NCBI RefSeq assembly: GCF_003977755.1 | Contig: NZ_RQWN01000007.1 | Span: 1-64,000 of the forward strand | DNA length: 64,000 nucleotides | Direction: 5' to 3' | Source of the DNA: Haloterrigena salifodinae | Lineage (GTDB): Archaea > Halobacteriota > Halobacteria > Halobacteriales > Natrialbaceae | In this document: positions 9,155-18,033 of the stretch, piece by piece | Numbering within the stretch: the stretch's first letter is position 1 | Layout of the letters: each line of letters starts with the position of its first letter | Position numbers and translations under genes: made by a program | Notes under the pieces: generated by a model | Seen by the model: the letters and a program-made list of their open reading frames with translations, nothing else | Database searches by the model: none | Told to the model about the DNA's origin: nothing

Positions 9155-10264
9155 TCAGTGCTGCGGCTGCTCGCGCCGTTTGGGCTGTAACGCGCCGCGG
9201 GTCGGCGAACTGAGCTGGTCGATAGCGCCGCGGGACAGGGCGACCTCGACGAGCAGATCGGAGAGGTTCACCAACTCGGCGACGTACTCCTGGCGACGGC
9301 GCTCCCAGCGTTCGCCCGCGCCGTCGTCCGTGAGGATCTCGATCGAGCGGTCGCGAACCGCGGCGTAGTCGTCGAACTGCTCGGCGAGGCCGGCGCGCTC
9401 GAGTTCCTGAAATTCGCCGTACTCGTGGTCGTCGGTGCCTCGGAAGCGGAACGCGGGCGTGCCCAGGAGCGCGGCTTCGTTGACCATCGTCCCCGTGTCC
9501 GCGACCAGCAGGTCGGCCTCGGCCATCGCGTCGTGGATCATGGCGGGGTGGAGGTCGTACGGCCGCGCGGGGAGTTCGCGGAGGTCCATCTCGTCGCCCT
9601 CGTCGGAGACGAAGACGGTCGCGTGCTCGCTCAGGCGCTCGATCAGATCGCGGCGCTGCTCGGGGCGGAATCCCTCGAGGTCGGTGTCGTGGAGAGCGTC
9701 GAGGGCATTGAACCGGACGAGGACGTACGGCTCGTCCGGATCGACGCTGAGGAACTCCCGGACGTTCGCGTCCGGCTCGAACACGTCGGGGTGGAGGTAC
9801 GAACACTCAATGAACCCCTGAAAGGTGTAGTGGTCGTCGCCGAGGTCGCGCCGCGTGACGGCGGGTGAGAGAATGCAGTCGGCGAAGGGCCGGGAGACGG
9901 TGTGGTTGAAATCGCCCGGCTCGTCGTCGAGGACGAGGACGACCGGCGTGCGGGTCAGCGTTCCCGCGTACGCGGCGTAGGGGCCGCGACCGAAGACCAC
10001 ATCCGGATCGAACCGCAGCGCCTCGCGACCGATCGTGTAGAACTGGCCGCCGAGCTCGCGGGCGAACCGCGCCGTCGAGTAGCCGTCGGTCTCGTGTTCG
10101 CCGTACACCCGATACGGCATACCGAAGAACTCGAGTAAGTCCGTCGTACAGGCGTACTCCCGAGTCAACACGAGCACGTCGTGTCCCGCGTCCTCGAGGC
10201 GGTCGACGGCGTGTCGGTACAGATGGACGTGTGCGGGCGTATTGGCAAAGACGAGGATCCGCAT
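9155..10264 (-). CDS. DUF354 family protein (UDP-GlcNAc epimerase/GT-B-like)
   Basis: A 369-residue soluble protein starting MRILVFANTPAHVHLYRH, the DUF354 N-terminal Rossmann segment. Conserved features include 'FGRGPYAAYAGTLTRTPVVL', 'LDDEPGDFNHTVSRPFADCI' and 'VADTGTMVNEAALLGTPAFR', the last being the nucleotide-sugar-binding turn of GT-B-fold proteins. DUF354 proteins are common in archaeal surface-glycan clusters and are thought to be glycosyltransferases or related to UDP-GlcNAc 2-epimerase; the reaction is not established. It is the left edge of the glycan region and faces away from the GT4 gene at 10701. The last about 25 residues are Arg/Gln/Pro-rich and probably disordered. Confidence 0.85.
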   Translation of the reverse strand: MRILVFANTPAHVHLYRHAVDRLEDAGHDVLVLTREYACTTDLLEFFGMPYRVYGEHETDGYSTARFARELGGQFYTIGREALRFDPDVVFGRGPYAAYAGTLTRTPVVLVLDDEPGDFNHTVSRPFADCILSPAVTRRDLGDDHYTFQGFIECSYLHPDVFEPDANVREFLSVDPDEPYVLVRFNALDALHDTDLEGFRPEQRRDLIERLSEHATVFVSDEGDEMDLRELPARPYDLHPAMIHDAMAEADLLVADTGTMVNEAALLGTPAFRFRGTDDHEYGEFQELERAGLAEQFDDYAAVRDRSIEILTDDGAGERWERRRQEYVAELVNLSDLLVEVALSRGAIDQLSSPTRGALQPKRREQPQH

Positions 10265-10700
10265 CGACAGAACGTAGCCCGGAGCGACGTTTTGTAATAG
10301 GACGGCTACGTCGATCGGGCCGACGATAGCGACGATCGTCGCCGTCGCGAGCCTCGGCGCGCGCTTTTCTCGGCGAAACGTGGCTCGCGGAGTGTGGGAT
10401 ACGGGGGAGGGGTGTGACGAGCGCGCGAAATCAGCGGTCGACTACCGATTCGACATCGATCCGGCTCTATCCAATGGACGGGTTCTGGCTGGGTGAACTG
10501 ACGATTCTGAGTCGCGACAGCGCCCTGGAAAATATATAAGAGTAAGTGAATATAACCCGAGCGCTAGCGATCGTTTCGTCGTCGGGGACGGAATTCTCAG
10601 TCCGATTACCGGAGGTATACGACGATTGATCGAGCCCGCAACGCGGCTGACCGCTCTATAACAAAACGCCGCCGGTCGGTAGACTCGGGGAGAGTCGGCA
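10265..10700. other. Divergent intergenic region with promoter elements
   Basis: This 436-bp region separates the divergent DUF354 and GT4 genes. It holds a strong AT-rich element 'aaaatatataagag' near 10527-10541 and a TATA-like 'ctataaca' at 10655-10662. The latter lies about 40 bases before the GT4 start and is the likeliest promoter for that gene. No coding frame is convincing. Confidence 0.5.
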
Positions 10701-11672
10701 ATGGACGTCCTCACCCTCACGGCGAACGCCGACGCACCGTTTATGAACCAGCAGATGGCGGCGCTCGAGGAGCGCGGCGTCTCCTTTACGACGCTGCCGG
10801 TCGCCGGGGAGGTCGCCGCCGACGTCGACCGCAGTCCGATCGACTACCTCCGGACCGTCCCGGACGTGATCCGCGAGGCGGGCAACGGCTACGACCTGAT
10901 CCACGCCCACTACGGGCTGACGGCGCCGATGGCCCTCGCCCAACTGCGCACGCCGGTTGTGCTATCGCTGTGGGGATCGGACGTTCACGGCCCGGTCAAA
11001 CCGGTCAGCAGCGTCTGCGCGCCGCTTTGCGACGAGGTCGTCGTCATGTCCCGGGAGATGCGCGACGAACTCGGCCGCGACTGTCGGATCATCCCCGACG
11101 GCGTCGATCTGGATCGGTTTCAGCCCGAGCCCCGAGAGCGGGCTCGCCGAAAAGTGGGGTGGGACGACGTCGGCGACGCCTACCAGGTGCTGTTCCCCTA
11201 TCCGCCCGAACGCGGGGTCAAGAACTACCCGCGGGCGAAGCGAATCACCAGCGCGGCCGACGACTTGCTCGAGCGACCGGTCGAACTCCGGACCGTCTAC
11301 GGCGTCGATCACGACGCGGTTCCCGACTACATGAACGCCGCCGACGCGCTCCTGTTGACCTCCGACAGCGAGGGATCGCCCAACTCGGTCAAGGAGGCGC
11401 TGGCCTGCAACCTCCCCGTGGTCGCCCTTGACGTCGGCGACGTCCGGGAACGGCTGGCCGGCGTCGACCCCTCCCGCGTCGCGACCGACGACGCCGAACT
11501 GGTCGAGGGGCTGGTGGACGTCCTGCGGCGCGAGGAACGCTCGAACGGCCGCGAGGCCGCCCGCGAGGTGAGCATCGAACGGACTGCCGATCGGATGCTC
11601 GACGTCTACGAGACCGTCGCCGGCGAGCCGGTGACGACCCGGCCCGCTCGAGAGGCGCCGGAACTCGAGTGA
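10701..11672 (+). CDS. Glycosyltransferase family 4 protein
   Basis: A 323-residue GT-B glycosyltransferase, shorter than the usual 350-400 because the N-terminal domain is compact. The N-terminal acceptor domain has 'YDLIHAHYGLTAPMALAQL' and 'LSLWGSDVHG'. The C-terminal donor domain has 'FPYPPERGVKNYPRA' and the signature 'EGSPNSVKEALACNLPVVAL', in which the paired glutamates (E-x7-E) bind the donor nucleotide sugar. It probably adds one sugar to a lipid- or protein-linked glycan at the cytosolic membrane face. It sits upstream of and convergent with the epimerase operon. Donor and acceptor are unknown. Confidence 0.92.
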   Translation: MDVLTLTANADAPFMNQQMAALEERGVSFTTLPVAGEVAADVDRSPIDYLRTVPDVIREAGNGYDLIHAHYGLTAPMALAQLRTPVVLSLWGSDVHGPVKPVSSVCAPLCDEVVVMSREMRDELGRDCRIIPDGVDLDRFQPEPRERARRKVGWDDVGDAYQVLFPYPPERGVKNYPRAKRITSAADDLLERPVELRTVYGVDHDAVPDYMNAADALLLTSDSEGSPNSVKEALACNLPVVALDVGDVRERLAGVDPSRVATDDAELVEGLVDVLRREERSNGREAAREVSIERTADRMLDVYETVAGEPVTTRPAREAPELE

Positions 11673-11777
11673 GTCGCCGCTCCGAGGACGTACGATGGAT
11701 CCTGGCAAAAGAAGCGGACGAAACTATTCTACCCGCCGTCAATCGCCGATAGCTGCCGGCTTCTCCGTTCGGCGCTC

Positions 11778-12752
11778 CTACGCCTCCGTCCGGTACCACT
11801 CGAGGGTCTCCGGCAGGTGGGCCTCGATCGGCCGGTACTCGTAGCCCAGTTCGGCCTGAGCCTTCCGCGAAGTGTAGAAGAGCCGCTCGGTCGCCAGCCG
11901 GGCCATCTGGCGGTCGAACGGGAACAGGCGCACGTCGGCGACGGCGCTGGCCGCCTCGGCGACCGGGCCGGCGGCGTGGATCGCCGTCGCAGGCACCTGG
12001 ATCCGGGCTGGAGAGCCGTCAGCCGCGTTGGCGATCCGCGAGACCGCCTGCCGGTAGGTGAGGTTCTCGCCGCCGAGGATGTAGTGGTCGCCGCTGGCGC
12101 CGCGCTCGGCGGCCAGCAGCAGGCCGTCGACGACGTCCGAGACGCCGACGATGCTCAGCCCGCCCGGGAGGTAGGCGGGCATCGTCGGCTCGAGGCCCAT
12201 CGACAGCAACTGGACGGTAAACTCCTCGTCGCCGGGGCCGAAGATCGACGTCGGGTGGACGGTAACGGCGTCGCCGCCGTCGGCGGCGTAGTCGTCGACC
12301 AGCCGCTCGGCCGCCGCCTTCGACTCCTGGTAGGCGCCGATCGGTTCGGTGACGTCGGTCTCGTCGGCGAACGCCGCGTCGCCCTCGGGCCGGCGGGTCC
12401 CGGACGTGCTCGTGAAGACGAGTCGCCCGCAATCGGCGTCCCAGCAGGCCGCGAGGACGTTCTCGGTGCCGTCGGCGTTGACCCGATAGACGGTCTCGGG
12501 GCCGGCGGTCCAGAGCCCGATTCCGGCCAGATGGAAGACGACGTCGGCGCCGTCGACGAGTTCGTGCAGCGTCGGAACGTCGAAGAGGTCGCCGACGTAC
12601 CAGTCGATATCGGCGTCCGCGAGGTCGCCCCGGTCCGACGAGGGGCGGCTCAGGGCACGGACGTCCCAGCCGTCAGCGAGCAGCCGCTCGCAGAGGTGCG
12701 TACCGAGAAAGCCCGTCGCGCCGGTGACGGCGGCGGTCTTGCCGCCCGTCAT
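11778..12752 (-). CDS. NAD-dependent epimerase/dehydratase (extended SDR)
   Basis: A 324-residue extended short-chain dehydrogenase/reductase. It has the N-terminal NAD-binding motif 'VTGATGFLGTHLCERLL' and the catalytic YxxxK in 'GAYQESKAAAERL'. 'VFHLAGIGLWTAG' and 'VFTSTSGTRRPEGD' supply the strand preceding the catalytic Ser/Thr. The C-terminal substrate domain contains 'YILGGENLTYRQAVSRI', common in dihydroflavonol-reductase-like epimerases. It is the last gene of an operon: its ATG overlaps the stop of the DUF362 gene by 4 bases. It probably modifies a nucleotide sugar or sugar-like substrate of the glycan pathway. The substrate cannot be told from the sequence. Confidence 0.92.
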   Translation of the reverse strand: MTGGKTAAVTGATGFLGTHLCERLLADGWDVRALSRPSSDRGDLADADIDWYVGDLFDVPTLHELVDGADVVFHLAGIGLWTAGPETVYRVNADGTENVLAACWDADCGRLVFTSTSGTRRPEGDAAFADETDVTEPIGAYQESKAAAERLVDDYAADGGDAVTVHPTSIFGPGDEEFTVQLLSMGLEPTMPAYLPGGLSIVGVSDVVDGLLLAAERGASGDHYILGGENLTYRQAVSRIANAADGSPARIQVPATAIHAAGPVAEAASAVADVRLFPFDRQMARLATERLFYTSRKAQAELGYEYRPIEAHLPETLEWYRTEA

Positions 12753-13690
12753 CGCTGCTCGAGCTGTGGCGGAACGGCGTCGCCGGCCACTGCGGCGTAC
12801 AGTCTGAAAGCGGTCGTGACGGCGGGGTGGGTATCGTCCCGCGGCGGCAGTTCGCCCTCGGGCAAGCGGCGTCTGAGCGCCGCGAGGTCGACCTCGGCGT
12901 CAGGATCGTCCGCGGCGCGTTCGAGGGAGATCGACGGCTCGTCGTCGCTGTGTATCCGCCGAAGCACGGGGTCTTCCTCGATCGATCGCTCGAGCAGCGA
13001 CGAGCCGATCGCGTCGACCTGCGCCGTCGGCCCCGCGAACAGCGCGTCGGCCGCGACGGGGTCGCCGCTGTAGACGGTCGTCGCGTCCAGTACGGAGAGG
13101 GCCGGCTCGATAGCCTGCGTCGCCGCGACAGCGGTGGGATCGGCGTCGGCGACGCTGCTCACGAGCCGACCGAGCGCGCGGCTGCCGCCGGCGACGGGGC
13201 CGGCTTCGGTCGGCCGCAGCGTGGGCACGACGACGACGGTGCTCTCGACGAGCCGGTCGGGGACCGACACCGACACCTGCTCGTCGTCGACGGTGGCGAT
13301 CATGTTGCGCCGGCCGCCGTCCGCGAGGTCGACGAGGTCGACGTCGAACTGGTCGGCAATGGCCGGATAGTCCAGGTAGGCGGCGGTCCGATCGAACGCG
13401 ATCCGCTCGTCGCTCGCGCCTGCGATAGCGACGTCGGCGTCGGTCCAGGTCCCGAGCTGTCCGGCGATCGAGCCGACGACCGCGGGGTCGGTGACCATCC
13501 CCGACGACGGATGGAACGGGTAGTGGGCGTCGGGGACGAGCGCGATCCGGTCGGTCGCCGTCAGCGAACTCACGTAGGGCTCGAGGACGGCTCGAACCGG
13601 CGACTCGAGGGTCGCCAGCCGGCGGTCGACGTCGGGCGTCCAGCCGCCGTGACGGTCGGGGTCGTCGACACCGCTCACGTGGACGCTCAC
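12749..13690 (-). CDS. DUF362-like protein
   Basis: A 313-residue soluble protein resembling DUF362: 'RIALVPDAHYPFHPSSGMVT', 'DVAIAGASDERIAFDRTAAY', then 'VVVVPTLRPTEAGPVAGGSR'. The first two segments correspond to the conserved core of the family. It has no cysteine at all, so it cannot carry the iron-sulfur clusters found in some DUF362 proteins. It is translationally coupled at both ends, with 4-base overlaps to the Gfo/Idh gene upstream and the epimerase gene downstream. That coupling argues for a shared pathway. The function of the family is not settled. Confidence 0.75.
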   Translation of the reverse strand: MSVHVSGVDDPDRHGGWTPDVDRRLATLESPVRAVLEPYVSSLTATDRIALVPDAHYPFHPSSGMVTDPAVVGSIAGQLGTWTDADVAIAGASDERIAFDRTAAYLDYPAIADQFDVDLVDLADGGRRNMIATVDDEQVSVSVPDRLVESTVVVVPTLRPTEAGPVAGGSRALGRLVSSVADADPTAVAATQAIEPALSVLDATTVYSGDPVAADALFAGPTAQVDAIGSSLLERSIEEDPVLRRIHSDDEPSISLERAADDPDAEVDLAALRRRLPEGELPPRDDTHPAVTTAFRLYAAVAGDAVPPQLEQR

Positions 13691-14790
13691 GGCATCACCT
13701 CCGGCGTCTCGATCTCGGCGTCGTCGTTCTCGGCGGCCAGTTCGTAGGCGGCCTCAGCGAGTTCCAGCGTCCGCCGGCCGTCGGCGCCGTCGACCGGGGG
13801 TGTCTCGTCGTTGCGGACGGCTTCACAGAAGTCTTCCAGCGCGTCGTAGTGGGCCTGTAGGTAGAAGGTGGGGCCGAAGACGTCGGGCTCGTCGCCGGTG
13901 AACCGGCTCGCGACATTCGACAGTGCGGACTTGGCCGCGCCCGCGTAGAAGTTGTCCCGGAGGTGGTCCCGGTTGCTGACCGTCCCCGTCACGCCCTCGA
14001 GGCGCAGTCGGGTGTTGACCTCGGGAAGCTGTTCCCACTGGTAGGTGCCGCAGTGAAGCGTGATCGTCGTCTCTGTCTCCGGCGCCCGGAGCAGGACGGT
14101 TGCGGCGTCCTCGGCGGGAATTTCGAGGGTCTGTCCCATCGTCGCGTCCCGGACCTCGAGGTCGCCGAACAGCCACTCGAGGACGTCGAAACAGTGGACG
14201 CCGAGTTCGATCAGCGAGCCGCCGCCGGCGGTGTCGGGGTCCATCGGCCACTCCGGGGGCGCCTCGTCGGCCGGCGGCTTCCCCAGCGGGTGGTCGTTGA
14301 GCCGCGTGATCGAAGCGTAAGGAACGTGGCCGACGCTGCCCTCGTCGTACTCGTCTTTCACGCCGGCCATGTCGGGCTGGTAGCGCAGCGTGTGGTCGAC
14401 GCCGACGGCGATCCCCGCCTCTCGGGCCGTCTCGAGCATCCGGTCGGCTTCCTCGGTCGACCGCGCCATCGGTTTCTCGACGAAGACGTCGACGCCCTCC
14501 TCGGCGGCGCGTTCGACCGCGTCGGCGTGGAGAAACGGCGGGAGCGCGACGATCGCCGCGTCGAGGTCTTCGTGTTCGAGCAGCGTCGTGTAGTCGTCGT
14601 ACGTCCGCGCCGCGCCGGCGCGATCGGCCCGGTCGCGGTTTTCCGGGACCGCGTCGGCCGCCGCGACGACCTCCACGCCGGGCATCGAAAGCGCCGACTT
14701 CAGGTGAACCATGCCGATGTTCCCGACACCGAGCACGCCGAGTTCGAACGCGCTCGAGTCGGTCCATCGACGCAGAACTGTCGGTGGCAT
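13687..14790 (-). CDS. Gfo/Idh/MocA family oxidoreductase
   Basis: A 367-residue NAD(P)-dependent sugar oxidoreductase. The N-terminal Rossmann domain has 'GVLGVGNIGMVHLKSAL' (GxGxxG) and the family signature 'DVFVEKPMARSTEEAD', whose Lys belongs to the conserved EKP motif. The C-terminal alpha/beta dimerisation domain contains 'GGGSLIELGVHCFDVLEWLF', with the conserved Asp/His pair region. Enzymes of this family oxidise or reduce ring hydroxyls or C3 of nucleotide sugars or inositols. It is the first gene of a tightly coupled three-gene operon with DUF362 and an SDR epimerase. The first 11 residues before ELGVLGVGNIG may be extra. Confidence 0.93.
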   Translation of the reverse strand: MPPTVLRRWTDSSAFELGVLGVGNIGMVHLKSALSMPGVEVVAAADAVPENRDRADRAGAARTYDDYTTLLEHEDLDAAIVALPPFLHADAVERAAEEGVDVFVEKPMARSTEEADRMLETAREAGIAVGVDHTLRYQPDMAGVKDEYDEGSVGHVPYASITRLNDHPLGKPPADEAPPEWPMDPDTAGGGSLIELGVHCFDVLEWLFGDLEVRDATMGQTLEIPAEDAATVLLRAPETETTITLHCGTYQWEQLPEVNTRLRLEGVTGTVSNRDHLRDNFYAGAAKSALSNVASRFTGDEPDVFGPTFYLQAHYDALEDFCEAVRNDETPPVDGADGRRTLELAEAAYELAAENDDAEIETPEVMP

Positions 14791-14913
14791 CTGCCCGAAA
14801 AGGGGCCGGGAGCAGGCTTTGTTATCGTCGGCATACCTACGGTCCGAGGCCGGTAGCAGTCCCCTTCTCGCAACGTCCTCGCGGCGGTACCGCGACGGAT
14901 CGATCGGTGTCGG

Positions 14914-15885
14914 TCAGTTCGAACTCACCGTCGCCTGGCCGTCGACGCCGGCGGCGGCGCCGTCGATTCCGGCCTCGCGCGATCGCCGGATGCGGCGCGC
15001 GACCTCGCCCATCGTTTCGACGGTGAGGTCGGTCTCCGAACGGCGGCGCTCGAGGTGCGAGAGGATCGACCGCATGCGCTGGTCGTCCCGCTCGCTCGTG
15101 AGGTTGTTCGGGTGGAGCCACATGTGGAAGACGCCGTCCGATCGAACCGCCTCGTCGATCCCGCGGCGGGCTAGTTCGAGCATGGGGTCCGTCCAGATCG
15201 ACTCCGCGACGGTCCGAGCTGGTCCCTCGAAGCCGAAGAGGAACAGCGAGGCCGGCACGTTGACCAGCCCGTGTTCGTCGGTTCGGGGGGTGGTCACCAG
15301 CGACTGATCGCGGATCGTCGAGTCGAAGACGCCGCGGACGCCGTCCCGGGTCGGCGACCGACCGCGGTACGCCGAGACGCCGTACTCGGCCAGCACGTCC
15401 CGGTGGCCCACGTCGTTGCGCGGGTAGACGAACGAGTCGATCGACTCGCCCCACTCGGCGGCGATTTCGGTGGCTCGATCGAGCTCCGCGGCGGCGAGTT
15501 CCCGGTCCGTCTTCGGATCCCCGAAGAGGACGTGTGAGAAGGTGTGACTGGCGAGTTCGTGGTCGGCGTCGGCCTCGAGAACGCCCTCGACGAGGTCGGG
15601 GCCGAACCGGAGGTCCTCCCGGTCGGCCCACGCGCCGCGTTCGCGGTCGAACCAGCCCGGCGGCGCGGGATGATCCTCGTGAACGCCGTCGCAGGACTCG
15701 AGCATGAGGTGACCGACGACGGCCCACGTCGCCGGAACGTCGAACTCGTCTAGCAACTCGAGCATCACCGACCAGCCGCGACGGCCGGACTCGACGCGGT
15801 TGGCCGGCGGCTCCGGAAGGTCGTGGAAGCCCCAGCCGAGTTCGGCGTCGAGGGAGACGACGACGCTACCCACGGCACCCACCAC
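14914..15885 (-). CDS. Polysaccharide deacetylase (carbohydrate esterase 4-like)
   Basis: A 323-residue protein of the NodB-homology superfamily. Motif 1 is 'VSLDAELGWGFHDL', with the metal and catalytic Asp. Motif 2 is 'ELASHTFSHVLFGD', with the HxxxH zinc ligands. 'IDSFVYPRNDVGHRDVLAEY' is the RxP-type motif 3 region, and 'FHMWLHPNNL' is the late His motif. There is no signal peptide, so it acts in the cytosol or on an inner-leaflet substrate, consistent with deacetylating a precursor glycan during assembly. It lies between the Gfo/Idh operon and the phosphatase-like gene. Confidence 0.9.
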   Translation of the reverse strand: MVGAVGSVVVSLDAELGWGFHDLPEPPANRVESGRRGWSVMLELLDEFDVPATWAVVGHLMLESCDGVHEDHPAPPGWFDRERGAWADREDLRFGPDLVEGVLEADADHELASHTFSHVLFGDPKTDRELAAAELDRATEIAAEWGESIDSFVYPRNDVGHRDVLAEYGVSAYRGRSPTRDGVRGVFDSTIRDQSLVTTPRTDEHGLVNVPASLFLFGFEGPARTVAESIWTDPMLELARRGIDEAVRSDGVFHMWLHPNNLTSERDDQRMRSILSHLERRRSETDLTVETMGEVARRIRRSREAGIDGAAAGVDGQATVSSN

Positions 15886-16168
15886 CAGCAGCCACTTGGA
15901 TGCGTCTCATATACGATTCCTGATGAACGAACCGTTTTGTTATGGATCACCTGTACGGGCGACGAGGGGACATAACGGTGCGTGTATGGTGCAAGTACAC
16001 AAGCGACACATGAGAAACTGGCGCCGAACGCGACGCCGGGAATTCGACAGCGAACCGACCGTATCAGCCGAGTATCAGGCCGAATACTGGTGAAATCTCC
16101 CCATAACAAAGCACTGATCCAGTCATTCCCAGGACAGCAGGCGTCTTCGACGTCACACCTATCCAATC

Positions 16169-17761
16169 ATGAGCAGGTCTTCCCCGACAGCCGAGCGCGC
16201 ATTCGTGCTCGGGTTCGACGGCGTACCGTGGAGACTGATCGACCAATGGAGCGAGGAGGGCGAGCTCCCGAACTTCGCTCGGATGCGCGAGGAGGGCGCC
16301 GCCGGGACCCTCGAGAGCACCCAGCCCGCGACGACGCCGCTGGCGTGGCCGTCGATCGCGACCGGCGTCTGGCCGGACAAACACGGCGTCTACGGCTTCC
16401 AGAATCTCTCGTCGGACTACACCCACGAGATGTACACCAGCCACGACATCGAGCAGCCGACCCTCTGGGAGCAGGTCACGCCGGCCCACGTCGGCAACGT
16501 CCCAATGACGTATCCGGCCCAGGAGATCGACGGCACGATGGTCACCGGGATGATGACGCCCTCGACCGAGAAGCAGTACGCGCACCCGCCTGACCTCCAG
16601 GACGAGATCGAGGCGCGGATCCCCGACTACGACATCAGCCTCGACTACCCCGACTACGCCGACCGCCTCGACGAGTTCGAGGTCGCCGTCGACGAAATGC
16701 TCGAGAAGCGCCGCGAGCTGATGAACCTCCAGATAGCGAAGGCGGGCGACGACTGGCGGCTGTTCTTCTTCGTCTTCACCGCGCCCGACCGCTTCCAGCA
16801 CCTCATCTGGGACATGGACCGGCTGCTGGCCCACTACAAGAAACTCGACGAGGTCCTCGGCGAAGTGATGGAGTACACCGACGAACACGACGCCGACCTC
16901 TACGTCGTCTCCGACCACGGGTTCGGGCCGATCGAGGAACTGGTCTACGTTAACACCATCTTGGAGCAGGACGGCTACCTCTTCGAACAGGAGGACGAGG
17001 GGACTCGCGGCGCGCTCGCGAGCCTGGGGATCTCTCGAGACCGCATCACCGACGCGCTCAACCGGGTCGGGATCTCCGAGGAGAAGATCGTCTCGACGCT
17101 GCCCCGGTCGCTCGTCGACACGGTCGCCGAGCAGATCCCGGGCGATCACGCCCTCTACGACGTCGACTACGACCGAACCGTCGCGTTCGTCCACGGCGCG
17201 GGCTGTCTGTACGTCAACGACACCGAGCGCTTCGAGAAGGGCGTCGTCGATCCGACCCAGATCCCCGCGCTGAAGACCGAACTGACCGACCTGCTCGAGT
17301 CCGCCACCGACGACGACGGCCAGCAGATGCTGCGGGTGCTCGACGGCGACGAACTGTTCCCGACCGACGACGAAGCGCCCGACCTGATCGTCATCGGGAA
17401 GGGCGTCTACGAGGCGCGCAACGCGCTCACCGACTCGGTGACCGGCGACACCGGCACCTACGACGCCAGTCACCGCAAGGAGGGGATCGTCCTCTGTCGC
17501 GGCCCCTCGATCGACGCCGGCGCGGAGCTGCGGGGCGCTCGCGTCGTCGACATCGCGCCGACCCTGCTCCACGGGATCGGCGAACCCGTCCCGAAAAACG
17601 CCGACGGCCGCGTCCTCTTCGACGCCTTCGACGAGGACGCGATCCCCGCGTCGACGAAAGTCGAGCGGACCGGCGTCTCGAAGGAGGATCGCGACGGCGA
17701 CGTTGACGACGACTTCGACGACGTCGAGGACCGGTTGAAGGGCCTCGGTTATATGGAATGA
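16169..17761 (+). CDS. Alkaline phosphatase superfamily protein (type I phosphodiesterase-like)
   Basis: A 530-residue enzyme of the phosphodiesterase/nucleotide pyrophosphatase fold. 'FVLGFDGVPWRLIDQW' gives the first metal Asp, 'STQPATTPLAWPSIATG' the nucleophile Thr/Ser region, 'PDKHGVYGFQ' the usual loop, and 'VVSDHGFGPIEE' the second metal DH pair. A third set is 'GTYDASHRKEGIVLCRG', with a conserved His. No signal peptide or membrane segment is visible, so it is probably cytosolic. Such proteins are regular members of archaeal glycan and glycolipid clusters and may transfer or hydrolyse phosphate or phosphodiester groups. The substrate is unknown. Confidence 0.9.
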   Translation: MSRSSPTAERAFVLGFDGVPWRLIDQWSEEGELPNFARMREEGAAGTLESTQPATTPLAWPSIATGVWPDKHGVYGFQNLSSDYTHEMYTSHDIEQPTLWEQVTPAHVGNVPMTYPAQEIDGTMVTGMMTPSTEKQYAHPPDLQDEIEARIPDYDISLDYPDYADRLDEFEVAVDEMLEKRRELMNLQIAKAGDDWRLFFFVFTAPDRFQHLIWDMDRLLAHYKKLDEVLGEVMEYTDEHDADLYVVSDHGFGPIEELVYVNTILEQDGYLFEQEDEGTRGALASLGISRDRITDALNRVGISEEKIVSTLPRSLVDTVAEQIPGDHALYDVDYDRTVAFVHGAGCLYVNDTERFEKGVVDPTQIPALKTELTDLLESATDDDGQQMLRVLDGDELFPTDDEAPDLIVIGKGVYEARNALTDSVTGDTGTYDASHRKEGIVLCRGPSIDAGAELRGARVVDIAPTLLHGIGEPVPKNADGRVLFDAFDEDAIPASTKVERTGVSKEDRDGDVDDDFDDVEDRLKGLGYME

Positions 17762-18033
17762 ACGGTCTCGACTCGAGACGGTGCCGCGATCGAATCGGCG
17801 TCGGAACCGGACGGCGGCTCGCGGCATCGTGACCGAGGAAATGCGCCACGTTTTGATCGGAGCCTTCGACACACTGTCGGGTAAGCGAACACAGTCTCGT
17901 GACTGACACCGGTCAACGCTCGTTACCGACGGCCTGTAGCGTATTCAGGCTCAATCTCTTTTGGTCCGTCTCTTGAAATAGCAGTATCGAGCGCGTCGGG
18001 ACGGCGACCGTCACCGGCGCGTCGGTTCCGTCC

